Source: Rhodobacter aestuarii | GTDB lineage: Bacteria; Pseudomonadota; Alphaproteobacteria; Rhodobacterales; Rhodobacteraceae | Direction of reading: 5' to 3' | Length of the DNA: 64,000 nt | Assembly (NCBI RefSeq): GCF_900156655.1 | Contig: NZ_FTOG01000004.1 | Span: 124,001 to 188,000 of the forward strand | Part shown: positions 29,349 to 38,112 of the stretch, one piece after another | Position numbering within the stretch: the stretch's first letter is position 1 | Layout: each line of letters begins with the position of its first letter | Program-made: the position numbers and the translations under genes | The notes under the pieces: model-generated | Seen by the model: the letters and a program-made list of their open reading frames with translations, nothing else | Database searches by the model: none | Told to the model about the DNA's origin: nothing

Positions 29349-30030
29349 AGTAACCAGTGCCGCGCACGGTGCGCACCGGATCGGTGCCGCCGTTGACCAT
29401 AAGCGCTTTGCGCAACCGGCCCACATGCACGTCAATCGTGCGGGTGTCGACATAGATGTCGCGCCCCCAGACCCGGTCCAAAAGCTGGTCGCGGGTCCAA
29501 ACCCGGCCGGGCTTTTCCATCAGCGTAGACAGCAGCCGGAATTCGGTCGGGCCAAGTTTGAGCGGCGCGCCATCGCGGAACACGCGATGTTCGGCGGCGT
29601 CCAAGATGATATCATCATAGGTGAGCCGTTCGCCCATCGTGGCGGGGCGGGTGCGGCGCAGTTGCGTGCGCAGCCGCGCCATCAACTCCACCACCGAATA
29701 GGGTTTCACGACGTAATCATCGGCCCCGGTTTCCAGCCCGCGCACCCGGTCGCTTTCTTCCGAACGCGCCGAAAGCATGATGATCGGGATCGCACGGGTA
29801 TCGGGGTTCGCCTTCACGCGACGGCAGATTTCGATGCCCGAGACATTGGGCAGCATCCAATCAAGAACGATCAGGTCGGGCTTTTCCTCGCGCACGAGCA
29901 AAAGTGCCTCATCGCCATTGACGGCCATTGCCACCCGGAACCCTTCGGCTTCGAGGTTATATTGCAAAACCTCCCGTTGGGCCGATTCGTCTTCCACCAC
30001 CAAAACACAGGGCTGTTGCGCCGGACTCAT
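29338..30030 (-). CDS. phoB: Phosphate regulon response regulator PhoB
   Basis: An OmpR-type response regulator that binds Pho boxes when phosphate is scarce. The 230-residue product has the receiver acidic pair VVEDESAQRE, phosphoacceptor D57 in LIVLDWMLPNVSGIE, and the conserved Lys in DDYVVKPYS. The winged-helix output domain carries RVWTRDQLLDRVWGRDIYVD and HVGRLRKAL. It is the last gene of pstSCAB-phoU-phoB. The sensor PhoR is not in the window. Confidence 0.96.
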   Translation of the reverse strand: MSPAQQPCVLVVEDESAQREVLQYNLEAEGFRVAMAVNGDEALLLVREEKPDLIVLDWMLPNVSGIEICRRVKANPDTRAIPIIMLSARSEESDRVRGLETGADDYVVKPYSVVELMARLRTQLRRTRPATMGERLTYDDIILDAAEHRVFRDGAPLKLGPTEFRLLSTLMEKPGRVWTRDQLLDRVWGRDIYVDTRTIDVHVGRLRKALMVNGGTDPVRTVRGTGYSLG

Positions 30031-30033
30031 AAA

Positions 30034-30744
30034 TTAACTCTCCCCGGGAACGAAATCAGTCACGCTATCGGCCTTGGGCCGCGCATCATCGGGCATTTCG
30101 CCGGTCACAAGATAGGTCACTTGCTCGGCAATCGAGGTGCACAGATCGCCCATCCGCTCGATGTTTTTGGCGATGAAATGCAAATGCATGCAGGGCGTGA
30201 TGTTGCGCGGATCTTCCATCATATAGGTCAGAAACTCGCGGAAGAGCGCGTTATACATTTGGTCGATCTGCACATCGCGGGCGCGCACATCGGCGGCCAA
30301 ATTGGCATCGCGCTGGATGAAGCTGTCGATGGCATCTTTGAGCATGCCTTCCACTTCCACCGCCATCCGCTTGATCGCACCGGAAGAGGCATTGATCGTG
30401 GGCATTTCGGCAATGACTTTGGTGCGCTTGCCCATGTTCTTGGCATAATCGCCCACGCGCTCAAGGCTGCCGGCGATTTTAATCACGCTCAGCGCCACGC
30501 GCAGGTCGGTGGCATGGGGCGCGCGCAAAGCAATCAGCCGCGCGGCTTCGGTGTTGATCATCTCTTCAAGCTGATCAACCAGCTTGTCGCGTTGCCGGAC
30601 CTGCTCGGCCAGTTCTTCGTCGCGGTCTTCCAGCGCTTGCGCGGCGTCGAGCACCTGACTTTCGACAAGGCCCCCCATCTTGACGACCATCGCCTGCGCG
30701 GCCTCAAGGTCGCGGTCGAAGGATGAAACGATATGCTGGCTCAT
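30034..30744 (-). CDS. phoU: Phosphate signalling protein PhoU
   Basis: PhoU links Pst transporter state to PhoR and keeps the regulon off in high phosphate. The 236-residue helical product starts MSQHIVSSFDRDL and has the two PhoU repeats with metal-binding E/DxxxD signatures (GSLERVGDYAKNMGKR and AKNIERMGDLCTSIAEQV). A longer frame upstream lies in pstB and is rejected. It is 10 nt after pstB and 3 nt before phoB. Confidence 0.95.
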   Translation of the reverse strand: MSQHIVSSFDRDLEAAQAMVVKMGGLVESQVLDAAQALEDRDEELAEQVRQRDKLVDQLEEMINTEAARLIALRAPHATDLRVALSVIKIAGSLERVGDYAKNMGKRTKVIAEMPTINASSGAIKRMAVEVEGMLKDAIDSFIQRDANLAADVRARDVQIDQMYNALFREFLTYMMEDPRNITPCMHLHFIAKNIERMGDLCTSIAEQVTYLVTGEMPDDARPKADSVTDFVPGES

Positions 30745-30754
30745 TGTGAAGTCC

Positions 30755-31558
30755 TTAACCGATGCGGCCGGTAATATAGCTTTCCGTGCGGGGATCGCGC
30801 GGATTGGTGAAGATTTGCCCGGTCTCGCCGAATTCGACAAGGTTTCCGAGGTGGAAGAAAGCCGTGCGTTGCGAAACGCGGGCGGCTTGCTGCATCGAGT
30901 GGGTCACGATGACGACCGAGAAGTTTTCGCGCAATTCGTCGATCAGTTCTTCGACCTGGGCGGTCGCAATCGGGTCAAGCGCCGAGCAGGGCTCGTCCAT
31001 GAGCAGAACTTCGGGCGAGGTGGCTACGGCGCGCGCAATGCAAAGACGCTGTTGCTGGCCGCCCGAAAGGCCGGTGCCCGGCGCATCGAGCCGGTCTTTG
31101 ACCTCGTTCCAAAGCGCCGCTTTACGAAGCGAGGCTTCGACGACTTCATCCAACTCGGCTTTGTTCTTCACTTGGCCGTGGATTTTCGGGCCGTAAGCCA
31201 CGTTGTCGTAGATCGATTTCGGGAACGGGTTCGGCTTTTGGAACACCATGCCAACGCGGGCGCGCAATTGCACCGGATCGACCTTTTTGTTGTAGATGTC
31301 TTCGCCATCCAGAAGGATATCGCCCTCAACCCGGCAGATGTCGATCGTGTCATTCATCCGGTTGATGCAGCGCAGGAAGGTGGATTTCCCGCAGCCCGAG
31401 GGGCCGATGAAGGCGGTGACCGTTTTGTCGAGAATGTCCACATCGACATCCTTGATCGCGTGGGTCGTGCCGTAGAACACCTGCACCTTGCGGGCGGCAA
31501 TCTTGATATCGTTGGCGTTCACGGTTCTCTCCGTCAATCTCATGTCGTTCATCGTCAT
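30755..31558 (-). CDS. pstB: Phosphate ABC transporter ATPase PstB
   Basis: The ATPase of the high-affinity phosphate importer. The 267-residue product has Walker [10 protein letters not shown] at 52-60, the PstB-specific [20 protein letters not shown], signature [14 protein letters not shown], Walker [15 protein letters not shown] and H-loop [10 protein letters not shown]. Start choice is open. ATG 31558 is listed; ATG 31552 has AAGGA at better spacing, and a GTG at 31522 follows GGAGAG. Confidence 0.95.
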   Translation of the reverse strand: MTMNDMRLTERTVNANDIKIAARKVQVFYGTTHAIKDVDVDILDKTVTAFIGPSGCGKSTFLRCINRMNDTIDICRVEGDILLDGEDIYNKKVDPVQLRARVGMVFQKPNPFPKSIYDNVAYGPKIHGQVKNKAELDEVVEASLRKAALWNEVKDRLDAPGTGLSGGQQQRLCIARAVATSPEVLLMDEPCSALDPIATAQVEELIDELRENFSVVIVTHSMQQAARVSQRTAFFHLGNLVEFGETGQIFTNPRDPRTESYITGRIG

Positions 31559-31562
31559 ATCC

Positions 31563-32900
31563 TTACCAGCGCCGTTCGAAGCGGCGACGCAGAAGCACCG
31601 CGAGGATGTTCATCGCCAGCAGGAAGACCAGCAGCACGATGATAGCTCCCGACGCGCGTTCGATAAATGCGGGGTCGGAGCGTTGCGTGAAGTTATAGAC
31701 CTGCACCGGAAGCGCGGCGGCCGGGTCAAGGAACCCTTCGGGCGGCGCGGCCGGATATTCTTTCACAAAGGCCACCATGCCAATGAGCAATAGCGGCGCA
31801 GTTTCGCCCAAGGCTTGGGCCAAGCCGATGATCGTGCCGGTCAGAATGCCGGGGAGGGCAAGCGGCAGCAGATGGTGGAAGATGGTTTGCATCTTCGAGG
31901 CCCCCACGCCAAGTGCGGCATCTTTGATCGAGGGCGGCACGGCTTTGAGTGCGGCACGGGTCGCAATGATGATCGTCGGCAGGGTCATCAGCGTGAGCAC
32001 GAGGCCCCCGACCAGCGGCGAGGATTGCGGCAGACCCGCGTAGTTGATGAAGACCGCAAGACCCAGAATACCGAAGACGATCGAAGGCACGGCGGCGAGG
32101 TTCGCGATATTCACCTCGATCAGGTCGGTGAAGCGGTTTTGCGGCGCGAATTCTTCCAGATAGATCGAGGCGGCCACGCCAATCGGCAGAGCCAAGGCCA
32201 GCACGATCAGCATCATATAGGCCGAGCCCAAGATCGCCACGCCAAGACCCGCCGATTCGGGCCGCAGTTCCGAGGCATCGGGGTTGGTGATGAAGGCCCA
32301 GTTGAAGGCGAGCCGCAGCATTCCGGCATCGCGTAGCGCTTGGGCAAGCTCAAGTTGCGCGGGGCTGACGTTGCTATCAAGCGCGGCGCTTTCCATCGTT
32401 ACGCGGCCTTTGAAAAACCCGTCGATCCGGCCATTGGCGAGCACGTTAAACTCGATCGTCGTGCCAATAAGATCGGGGTTCGCCAGAACCATGTCACGCA
32501 GCGCGGCGGGGGCCTCTTTGGAGATCAGCGAGCCGATTTCCTTGGCTTTCATGCCTTCCGGCGCCAGACCCTTTTCCGCTACCACGGCTTCCAGCGCTTG
32601 GGCCAGAACTTTGCCATAGGTGATGGTGGTGGCTTTCGCCATTTCATCGGGATTGCGGTTGCCCTTTTTATCGAGCACCGCCGCATCAAGCGTAACGGGC
32701 AGCGTCATCATCGTTTGACGGAATGACCCAAGGCCCGAGCCCAGAACCGAGGTGAGCAGCACAATAAGCGCCAGAACCCCAAGGGTCACAGCGGTGATGC
32801 CATAGATACGGAAACGCTTTTCAGCGGCATTGCGCGCCTTGGTGCGGGCGTCTTGCGTGTAAAGCGAGGGGCGGTGGTGAGACATGTCGGCCAGCGTCAT
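31563..32900 (-). CDS. pstA: Phosphate ABC transporter permease PstA
   Basis: Inner-membrane permease of the Pst system. The 445-residue product is the long form: an N-terminal region with one transmembrane helix (about 33-55) and a large periplasmic domain (DUF3333-like), then the permease core. The core has the EAA-type loop [20 protein letters not shown] and several membrane helices. Standard PstA is about 290 residues, but the long form is usual in alphaproteobacteria. The start overlaps the pstC stop by 4 nt; MSHHRPSLY at 32885 is an alternative start. Confidence 0.93.
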   Translation of the reverse strand: MTLADMSHHRPSLYTQDARTKARNAAEKRFRIYGITAVTLGVLALIVLLTSVLGSGLGSFRQTMMTLPVTLDAAVLDKKGNRNPDEMAKATTITYGKVLAQALEAVVAEKGLAPEGMKAKEIGSLISKEAPAALRDMVLANPDLIGTTIEFNVLANGRIDGFFKGRVTMESAALDSNVSPAQLELAQALRDAGMLRLAFNWAFITNPDASELRPESAGLGVAILGSAYMMLIVLALALPIGVAASIYLEEFAPQNRFTDLIEVNIANLAAVPSIVFGILGLAVFINYAGLPQSSPLVGGLVLTLMTLPTIIIATRAALKAVPPSIKDAALGVGASKMQTIFHHLLPLALPGILTGTIIGLAQALGETAPLLLIGMVAFVKEYPAAPPEGFLDPAAALPVQVYNFTQRSDPAFIERASGAIIVLLVFLLAMNILAVLLRRRFERRW

Positions 32901-34342
32901 TCGTATTGCTCGCGATATTTGCGCACGATCACCAGTGCGACGATGTTCAAGATCAGCGTGAAGACAAAGAGCGTCAGGCCAAGGGCAAAGGCCACCAGCG
33001 TCTCGGGCGAGGCAAATTCTGTATCGCCGGTGAGCTGGGAGACGATTTTCACCGTCACTGTGGTCATCGCTTCAAACGGGTTCATCGAGAGTTTGGCGGC
33101 AGCGCCTGCGCCGAGCACCACGATCATCGTTTCCCCGATGGCGCGCGAGGCGGCGAGCAGGATCGCGCCGACAATGCCCGGCAGGGCGGCGGGCAAGATC
33201 ACCTGTTTGACGGTTTCCGATTGCGTTGCCCCAAGGCCGTAGGAGCCATCGCGCAAGGACTGCGGCACCGCGTTGATGATGTCATCCGACAGCGAGGAGA
33301 CGAAGGGGATGATCATGATCCCCATCACCAGACCCGCGGTCATCACCGAGGAGGAAGAGGTGCCAAGGCCAAGCGGTTGCGCGAAGTAATCGCGCAGCAT
33401 TGGGCCGACGGTGATCAGCGCGAAAAGACCGTAAACGATGGTCGGGATCCCGGCGAGGATTTCCAAAAGCGGCTTGGCGATGGCGCGCAGTTTCTTGGAG
33501 GCATATTCGGCAAGGTAGATCGCTGCGAACAGGCCGATTGGCACGGCAACGGCAAGCGCGATCAGCGAGACATAAAGCGTGCCCCAAATCAGCGGCCAGA
33601 TGCCCAGATCGGACCCGCCGCCAAATTGCGGGTTCCATGTCAGCGACAGGAAGAAATCAGCCGCCGGGTAGATTTTGAAGAAATGCACCGTCTCAAAGAC
33701 GAGCGAGAGAACGATCCCCACCGTGGTCGCGATCGCGACGAGCGAGGCGGCGATCAGCAGCACTTTGACAAAGGATTCCGAAACGTTGCGGGCACGGAAT
33801 TCCGGCTGGATGCGTAAGAACGCCGACGCAAAACCGGCGAGCGCCACCGCCAGAACCGCCACCGTCATGCCAATGCGGCCCATGTGGTTGAGGCTGCGAT
33901 AGCTTTTTGCGGCTTCAAAAACGGTGGGCTTCACATTGGAGCCGAGCGCGATGCCAACATCGCCCATGCGCGAGCGGATATCGCTCAGATCAGCACGCAT
34001 GTCGGAAATGGCTTTGTTGCTCAAATAACCTTGCGCGACGATCAGATCGAGCCCTTCGGCGATCTTGCGCACATCGGTCATAACAAGGTCGAGGTGTTCT
34101 TCGCCGGGTAGCAGTTTCGCCACGCGGGTTTCGATTAGGGCGGGCTGGGCAAAGAGCCAAACCGCCATCAGCACAAAGGCGGGCACGGCGGTGAACAGCG
34201 CCACCGTCTGGCCGTAGTAGCCGGGAAGAGAATGAAGCTTGCGCAGATCGCCCTTGGCCGAGCTCAGCGCGCGCTGGCGTCCGAGAATGAAGCCGCCGAT
34301 GGCGAGAACAAGCACAAGCGCCGCAAGAAGGCCGAGAGTCAT
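32897..34342 (-). CDS. pstC: Phosphate ABC transporter permease PstC
   Basis: Partner permease of PstA. The 481-residue product is also a long form. Two N-terminal membrane helices flank a periplasmic segment of about 75 residues, then comes a PstC permease core with AIYLAEYASKKLRAIAKPLL and GIPTIVYGLFALITVGP. The EAA loop is VPQSLRDGSYGLGATQSETV. An intercistronic hairpin separates it from pstS. Confidence 0.93.
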   Translation of the reverse strand: MTLGLLAALVLVLAIGGFILGRQRALSSAKGDLRKLHSLPGYYGQTVALFTAVPAFVLMAVWLFAQPALIETRVAKLLPGEEHLDLVMTDVRKIAEGLDLIVAQGYLSNKAISDMRADLSDIRSRMGDVGIALGSNVKPTVFEAAKSYRSLNHMGRIGMTVAVLAVALAGFASAFLRIQPEFRARNVSESFVKVLLIAASLVAIATTVGIVLSLVFETVHFFKIYPAADFFLSLTWNPQFGGGSDLGIWPLIWGTLYVSLIALAVAVPIGLFAAIYLAEYASKKLRAIAKPLLEILAGIPTIVYGLFALITVGPMLRDYFAQPLGLGTSSSSVMTAGLVMGIMIIPFVSSLSDDIINAVPQSLRDGSYGLGATQSETVKQVILPAALPGIVGAILLAASRAIGETMIVVLGAGAAAKLSMNPFEAMTTVTVKIVSQLTGDTEFASPETLVAFALGLTLFVFTLILNIVALVIVRKYREQYE

Positions 34343-34363
34343 GGGACGATCCAGAAATGGGAA

Positions 34364-34387
34364 GGGTGGCGCCCTGAGGCACCACCC
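34364..34387 (-). other. Intercistronic hairpin between pstS and pstC
   Basis: On the minus strand GGGTGGTGCC-TCAG-GGCGCCACCC forms a 10-bp stem (one G-T pair) starting 14 nt after the pstS stop. No T-run follows. Such hairpins after binding-protein genes can stabilise the upstream mRNA or lower expression of the permease genes; the function here is inferred. Confidence 0.6.
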
Positions 34388-34401
34388 GGGAGGATTATAG
34401 C

Positions 34402-35436
34402 TTAGTTCAGCGGGCCCATCGGGGTGCCAGCAGCGACCATTTCTTGGGTCGCGGCCAGTTCCGGGTCCGACACGAGGCCATAGGCGGCCAGCGGGCCTTC
34501 CGGGCCAGCCATTTCGTCGGAGACGAAGAAGTCGATGTATTCTTGCAGGCCCGGGATCACGCCGAGGTGCGCTTTCTTCACGTAGAAGAACAGCGGACGC
34601 GAGACCGGATATTCGCCGGTGGCGATCGATTCGGTCGAGGGAACCACGCCCGACATGGTCGCGACGCGCAGCTTGTCGGTGTTGTTTTGGTAGAACGACA
34701 GGCCGAAGACGCCGATCGCGTTCGGGTTGGCGTCGAGACGCGAGAGGGTCTCGGTGTAGTCGCCGTCGATGTCGACCGAAACGCCGTCGGTGCGCAGCGC
34801 GAGGCAGGCTTTCTCACCGTCTTTTTCGCCTTTGGCGGCGACGAAGGCTTCCATCGCGCCGGTGGCTTCACAGCCAGCTTCCAGCACTTTGATGTCGAAC
34901 ACTTCGCGGGTGCCGTGTTTGGTGCCCGGGATGAAGGCGAGGATGTCTTGTTCCGGCAGTTCGGCGTTCACGTCGTGCCAGGTTTTGTTCGGGTTGGCGA
35001 CGAGCGCACCGTCCACCATCACTTCGGCGGCCAGAGCATTGTACCAGTCGGAGGGGGTGAAGGCGAATTCCGGGCCGTCGATTTTCGAGGCGAAAACGAT
35101 CCCGTCGTAGCCGATGCGGACTTCCATGATTTCTTCCACGCCGTTGGCGGCGCAGGTGTCGATGTCCGATTGTTTGATGCGCGAGGAGGAGTTCGCGATG
35201 TCGATGGTGTTTTCGCCCACGCCTTCGCAAAGTTTCTTACGGCCAGCGCCCGAGCCGCCGCCTTCCACGACCGGGGTCGGGAAGTCGAAGTTTTCGCCGA
35301 AAGCTTCGGCGACGATGGTCGCGTAGGGCAGAACGGTCGAAGAACCGGCCGATTGGATCTGGTCGCGGGCCAGAGCGCCCGAGGTCGAAGCCGCCAGAAT
35401 GGCCAGCGCCGAAACGCCAAATTTCGCGGTGTTCAT
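34402..35436 (-). CDS. pstS: Phosphate-binding protein PstS
   Basis: Periplasmic phosphate receptor feeding PstCAB. The 344-residue precursor has a signal peptide with likely cleavage after ALA at about residue 23. The mature start is RDQIQSAGSSTVLPYATIVAE, and phosphate-contacting segments include GGGSGAGRKKLCEGV, NSSSRIKQSDID and PGTKHGTREVFD. It is the first gene of the operon, directly behind a Pho box. Confidence 0.96.
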   Translation of the reverse strand: MNTAKFGVSALAILAASTSGALARDQIQSAGSSTVLPYATIVAEAFGENFDFPTPVVEGGGSGAGRKKLCEGVGENTIDIANSSSRIKQSDIDTCAANGVEEIMEVRIGYDGIVFASKIDGPEFAFTPSDWYNALAAEVMVDGALVANPNKTWHDVNAELPEQDILAFIPGTKHGTREVFDIKVLEAGCEATGAMEAFVAAKGEKDGEKACLALRTDGVSVDIDGDYTETLSRLDANPNAIGVFGLSFYQNNTDKLRVATMSGVVPSTESIATGEYPVSRPLFFYVKKAHLGVIPGLQEYIDFFVSDEMAGPEGPLAAYGLVSDPELAATQEMVAAGTPMGPLN

Positions 35437-35504
35437 GGATCTCTCCTGAAAATCGTTGCGGGCGTTTTTGCCCTCGGCGCCCGTCCTAGGCTCGGGTCGT
35501 GACG

Positions 35505-35538
35505 CTTATGCAAAAGTTGTATGACAGTTACATGACAG
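35505..35538 (-). promoter_or_regulatory. Pho box and -10 element upstream of pstS
   Basis: On the minus strand CTGTCATGTAACTGTCAT (35538-35521) contains two perfect 7-bp CTGTCAT repeats separated by 4 nt, almost identical to the Escherichia coli pstS Pho box. Ten nt later is CATAAG, a plausible -10 at 35510-35505. The spacing matches PhoB-activated promoters. PhoB is encoded at the end of the same operon, implying autoregulation. Confidence 0.9.
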
Positions 35539-35555
35539 CCTGACGGCAGGGCGTG

Positions 35556-36215
35556 TCACTTTGCCCGCAGGCTTTCCGCTATAAGTGCGGGCACATCTTC
35601 TAACTCGCCTAATGCGGGTAGAAGCGTGCCGCTAAAGCCAGCTTCTTCAAGGGCTTGCGGAACATCTTGTGCGACATGCCCGCCGCGTAGCACGAACAAA
35701 GGCAGGCAGGTGGCGGCGCGATAATGTGCGGCGACCTCACGCAGGTGGGGCATCTCTTCCAAGAACGCGAGTCGCAAATGTTGCTTTGGCAGACGGGGGG
35801 CAAGTGTGCGGGCCAGTTCGACGGTCATATCGTGCGAGCTGCGCGAAACCTGCGAGCCATGCGCCACCAAGATCACCTCTGGCCCCGCGTCTTTGAGCGT
35901 TTGCACAATCAAATCGGGTAAGGCGGGTTCGCGCCCGAAAGGCGGTAGAATCTCTGCGCTATGGCCGAGTTCTGCCAAGCGGCGCGGCAATTGCACCTTG
36001 GTGAACCAGCCCTCTGCCATGAAAAACGGATAGATCAGCGCGTCGGGTTGGGCGGCCACCGCTTCGCGCAGCGCACCCGTGCAGGCCAAAGTGGCCGCGC
36101 CCACCTTTGTATCAGGCAAAAGCGCTTCGACCTTTGTTGCCAAAGTCTCCAGCGCGGCTTGCGCGGGTTCAGGATCAGAGGGGAAGCCGTGGGCGACGAT
36201 CAGCACATTTCTCAT
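35556..36215 (-). CDS. CbiX/SirB-like chelatase-family protein
   Basis: A 219-residue protein of the CbiX/SirB family, which insert Co2+ or Fe2+ into sirohydrochlorin. The N-terminus has VLIVAHGFPSDP, with the first His of the active site. The second half repeats it with VILVAHGSQVSRSS. A YPFFMAEGWFTKVQLPRRL segment matches the YP..L..G.H...D stretch, but the usual second His is replaced in the first repeat. The metal and substrate cannot be fixed. No cobalamin or siroheme genes are adjacent. The pstS promoter follows its end. Confidence 0.75.
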   Translation of the reverse strand: MRNVLIVAHGFPSDPEPAQAALETLATKVEALLPDTKVGAATLACTGALREAVAAQPDALIYPFFMAEGWFTKVQLPRRLAELGHSAEILPPFGREPALPDLIVQTLKDAGPEVILVAHGSQVSRSSHDMTVELARTLAPRLPKQHLRLAFLEEMPHLREVAAHYRAATCLPLFVLRGGHVAQDVPQALEEAGFSGTLLPALGELEDVPALIAESLRAK

Positions 36216-36465
36216 GCGCGCAAGCCTAGCGCGGCGGGGCTGTGCGGCAAGGGCTGGGCGAATTGGTTAATGAAATATGACGCCAAGTCATTGGAATTAC
36301 GTCATATTGTTTGCACTGTTTGGTTGCGGAGAATCATGCTTTCCCCTAGAAACGACTTACCGGCCAGGACGGCCAGAACCCAATAGACAGTTTCACGTGT
36401 GGTGCGTAGGGGAGCACGTGGGGTGAGGAGGGTCCTGGTAGGGGTGCCGGGACCCTCCTATTTAT
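36216..36465. other. Intergenic region with nested inverted repeats and hairpins
   Basis: A 250-nt gap between the starts or ends of two leftward genes, without a supportable protein frame. AATATGACG at 36274-36282 is repeated inverted at 36300-36308, enclosing the smaller palindrome CCAA-GTCA-TTGG (36283-36294). CACGTG occurs at 36394-36399 and 36415-36420. A 9-bp stem GGAGGGTCC/GGACCCTCC (36427-36435 with 36450-36458) is followed on the plus strand by TATTTATTT. This arrangement fits a small plus-strand RNA of about 110-150 nt ending near 36466 with an operator-like site upstream. Confidence 0.45.
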
Positions 36466-36885
36466 TTAGGGGTCGATTTCCCCAAGTTCGCAGACGATCT
36501 TCCACTCTTCTTCCGTGACCGGCTGCACCGACAGCCGCATCGAGGTCACGAGCGCCATTTCCGACAGGCGCGGATCGCCCTTGACCTCTGCCAAGGTCAC
36601 TGGGCGTTTGAGCGGGCGCACCGCGCGAATATCCACACAATCCCAACGCGGGTCATCGGTGGTGGAATCTTGGTGGCTCAGCGCGCAAACCTCGACAATG
36701 CCGACGATCTCTTTGCCGATGTTGGAATGGTAGAAGAATCCCTGATCGCCGATCTGCATTGCGCGCATGTTGTTGCGAGCAAGGTAGTTGCGCACGCCGT
36801 TCCATTCTTCGCCCACGTCCCCCTTGGCGACCTGCATGTCCCACGACCAGACATTGGGCTCGGATTTAAAGAGCCATTTCGCCAT
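36466..36885 (-). CDS. EVE-domain protein
   Basis: A 139-residue single-domain EVE protein of the PUA-like superfamily, related to human thymocyte nuclear protein 1, with a pocket thought to read modified bases. Diagnostic segments are MAKWLFKSEPNVWSWD, EWNGVRNYLARNNMRAMQIG, and DQGFFYHSNIGKEIVGIVEV. ATG 36885 is chosen because MAKWLFKSEP is the conserved start. Its start overlaps the YciI-like stop by 1 nt, so the pair is translationally coupled. The biological substrate is unknown. Confidence 0.9.
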   Translation of the reverse strand: MAKWLFKSEPNVWSWDMQVAKGDVGEEWNGVRNYLARNNMRAMQIGDQGFFYHSNIGKEIVGIVEVCALSHQDSTTDDPRWDCVDIRAVRPLKRPVTLAEVKGDPRLSEMALVTSMRLSVQPVTEEEWKIVCELGEIDP

Positions 36886-37154
36886 CAGCCGATCACCTTT
36901 TTCCATTCCTGCACGGTGACGCTGTCAAACAGGCCAGCGGCGGCATAGGGGTCGCCCGCCGCCCAGTTTTGCGCGGCTTCAAGGCTTTCGCAGTCTAAAA
37001 TCACCAGCGAACCGCACATTTGCCCGCCTTCAAGGAACGGCCCGGCCATCGCCACGATCCCGGTTTCCTCGATATAGGCCAGATGTGCGGCGCGGGTGTC
37101 GAGCCGGGTTTGCAGCGCACCGGCTTTGTCGCGGCAGATTACGGCGTAAAGCAT
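36885..37154 (-). CDS. YciI-like protein
   Basis: An 89-residue member of the YciI family (ferredoxin-like dimers with an active-site-like His-Asp pair). It starts MLYAVICRDKAGALQTRLDT, continues RAAHLAYIEETG with the family His, and ends near DPYAAAGLFDSVTVQEWKKV with the conserved D-P-Y/F. The reaction is not known for most members. It lies 1 nt after gpsA and overlaps the EVE gene by 1 nt, so it is part of tsaD-gpsA-yciI-EVE. Confidence 0.9.
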   Translation of the reverse strand: MLYAVICRDKAGALQTRLDTRAAHLAYIEETGIVAMAGPFLEGGQMCGSLVILDCESLEAAQNWAAGDPYAAAGLFDSVTVQEWKKVIG

Positions 37155-37155
37155 G

Positions 37156-38112
37156 TCATTCCTCCTTGAGCGGACGCGAGAGCAACGCCGCAGCGGCGTC
37201 GGAAACAGAAAGGTCTTTGGCCACCAGCGCGGCGACCATGGCGGTGATGGGCAAATCCACCCCGTGGCGTTGGCCCAGTTGCACGGCGGCGCGCGCGGTG
37301 GCCGCGCCTTCAACCGTGGTGGCGGGGTCGAAATCTTCGCCTTTGCCGAGCGCGAGACCAAAACGGAAATTGCGTGATTGCGCCGAGGTGCAAGTGAGCA
37401 CCAGATCGCCAAAGCCCGAAAGACCATCCAGCGTTTCGGGGCGCGCGCCAAGCTTGAGCGCGAGCCGCCCCATTTCGGCAAAGCCCCGCGTCATCAGCGC
37501 CGCGCGGGCCGAGTCGCCCAGTTGCGCGCCAATCACCACGCCTGCGGCAATGGCGATCACGTTTTTCAGCGCGCCGCCCAGTTCGGCGCCAATCGTATCG
37601 GTGGTGCGATAGATGCGCAGCGTTGGGGTGGAAAGCTGTGCTTGCAGCGCGCTGGCATCTTCGCGCGTGGCAAGCGTTAGTGCGGTGGGCAGGCCGCGCG
37701 CAATATCGGCGGCGAAACTCGGCCCCGTCAGAACGGCGGCGGTGGCTTTGGGGCAGGCGGCCTCAATCACCTCAATCGGGCCGTTGCCGGTGGCCAAGTC
37801 GATGCCTTTCGAACAAGAGATCAGTGTTTTGCCATCGAGCCGCGCGGCATGGCTGGCCAAAAAGCCGCCCATTTGCTGCATCGGCATGGCGAGCAGCACG
37901 ATATCCACCCCGTCCACGCAGGCAATGTCAGAGGTGACCGAAAGCCGCTGCGGAAAATGCGCATCGGGCAAGCGGCGGGCGTTGCAGCGGCTTTGCTGCA
38001 TGTCTTCGGCATGCGCGGTATCGCGCGCCCAAAGCACCACCTCGCCAATCTGTGCGAGGGTGATTGCCAGCGCCGTGCCAAAGGCCCCCGCGCCTAAAAC
38101 CGCAATGCTCAT
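37156..38112 (-). CDS. gpsA: Glycerol-3-phosphate dehydrogenase [NAD(P)+]
   Basis: Reduces dihydroxyacetone phosphate to sn-glycerol 3-phosphate for phospholipid synthesis. The 318-residue product has the nucleotide loop GAGAFG at residues 7-12, [29 protein letters not shown], and the catalytic Lys region [38 protein letters not shown] is also typical. It overlaps tsaD by 4 nt. Confidence 0.96.
   Translation of the reverse strand: MSIAVLGAGAFGTALAITLAQIGEVVLWARDTAHAEDMQQSRCNARRLPDAHFPQRLSVTSDIACVDGVDIVLLAMPMQQMGGFLASHAARLDGKTLISCSKGIDLATGNGPIEVIEAACPKATAAVLTGPSFAADIARGLPTALTLATREDASALQAQLSTPTLRIYRTTDTIGAELGGALKNVIAIAAGVVIGAQLGDSARAALMTRGFAEMGRLALKLGARPETLDGLSGFGDLVLTCTSAQSRNFRFGLALGKGEDFDPATTVEGAATARAAVQLGQRHGVDLPITAMVAALVAKDLSVSDAAAALLSRPLKEE

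Noticed and set aside
36466-36885. EVE protein as part of a modified-DNA restriction system
   Set aside because: It is a stand-alone EVE domain co-transcribed with yciI-like, gpsA and tsaD; no nuclease or methylase is nearby.
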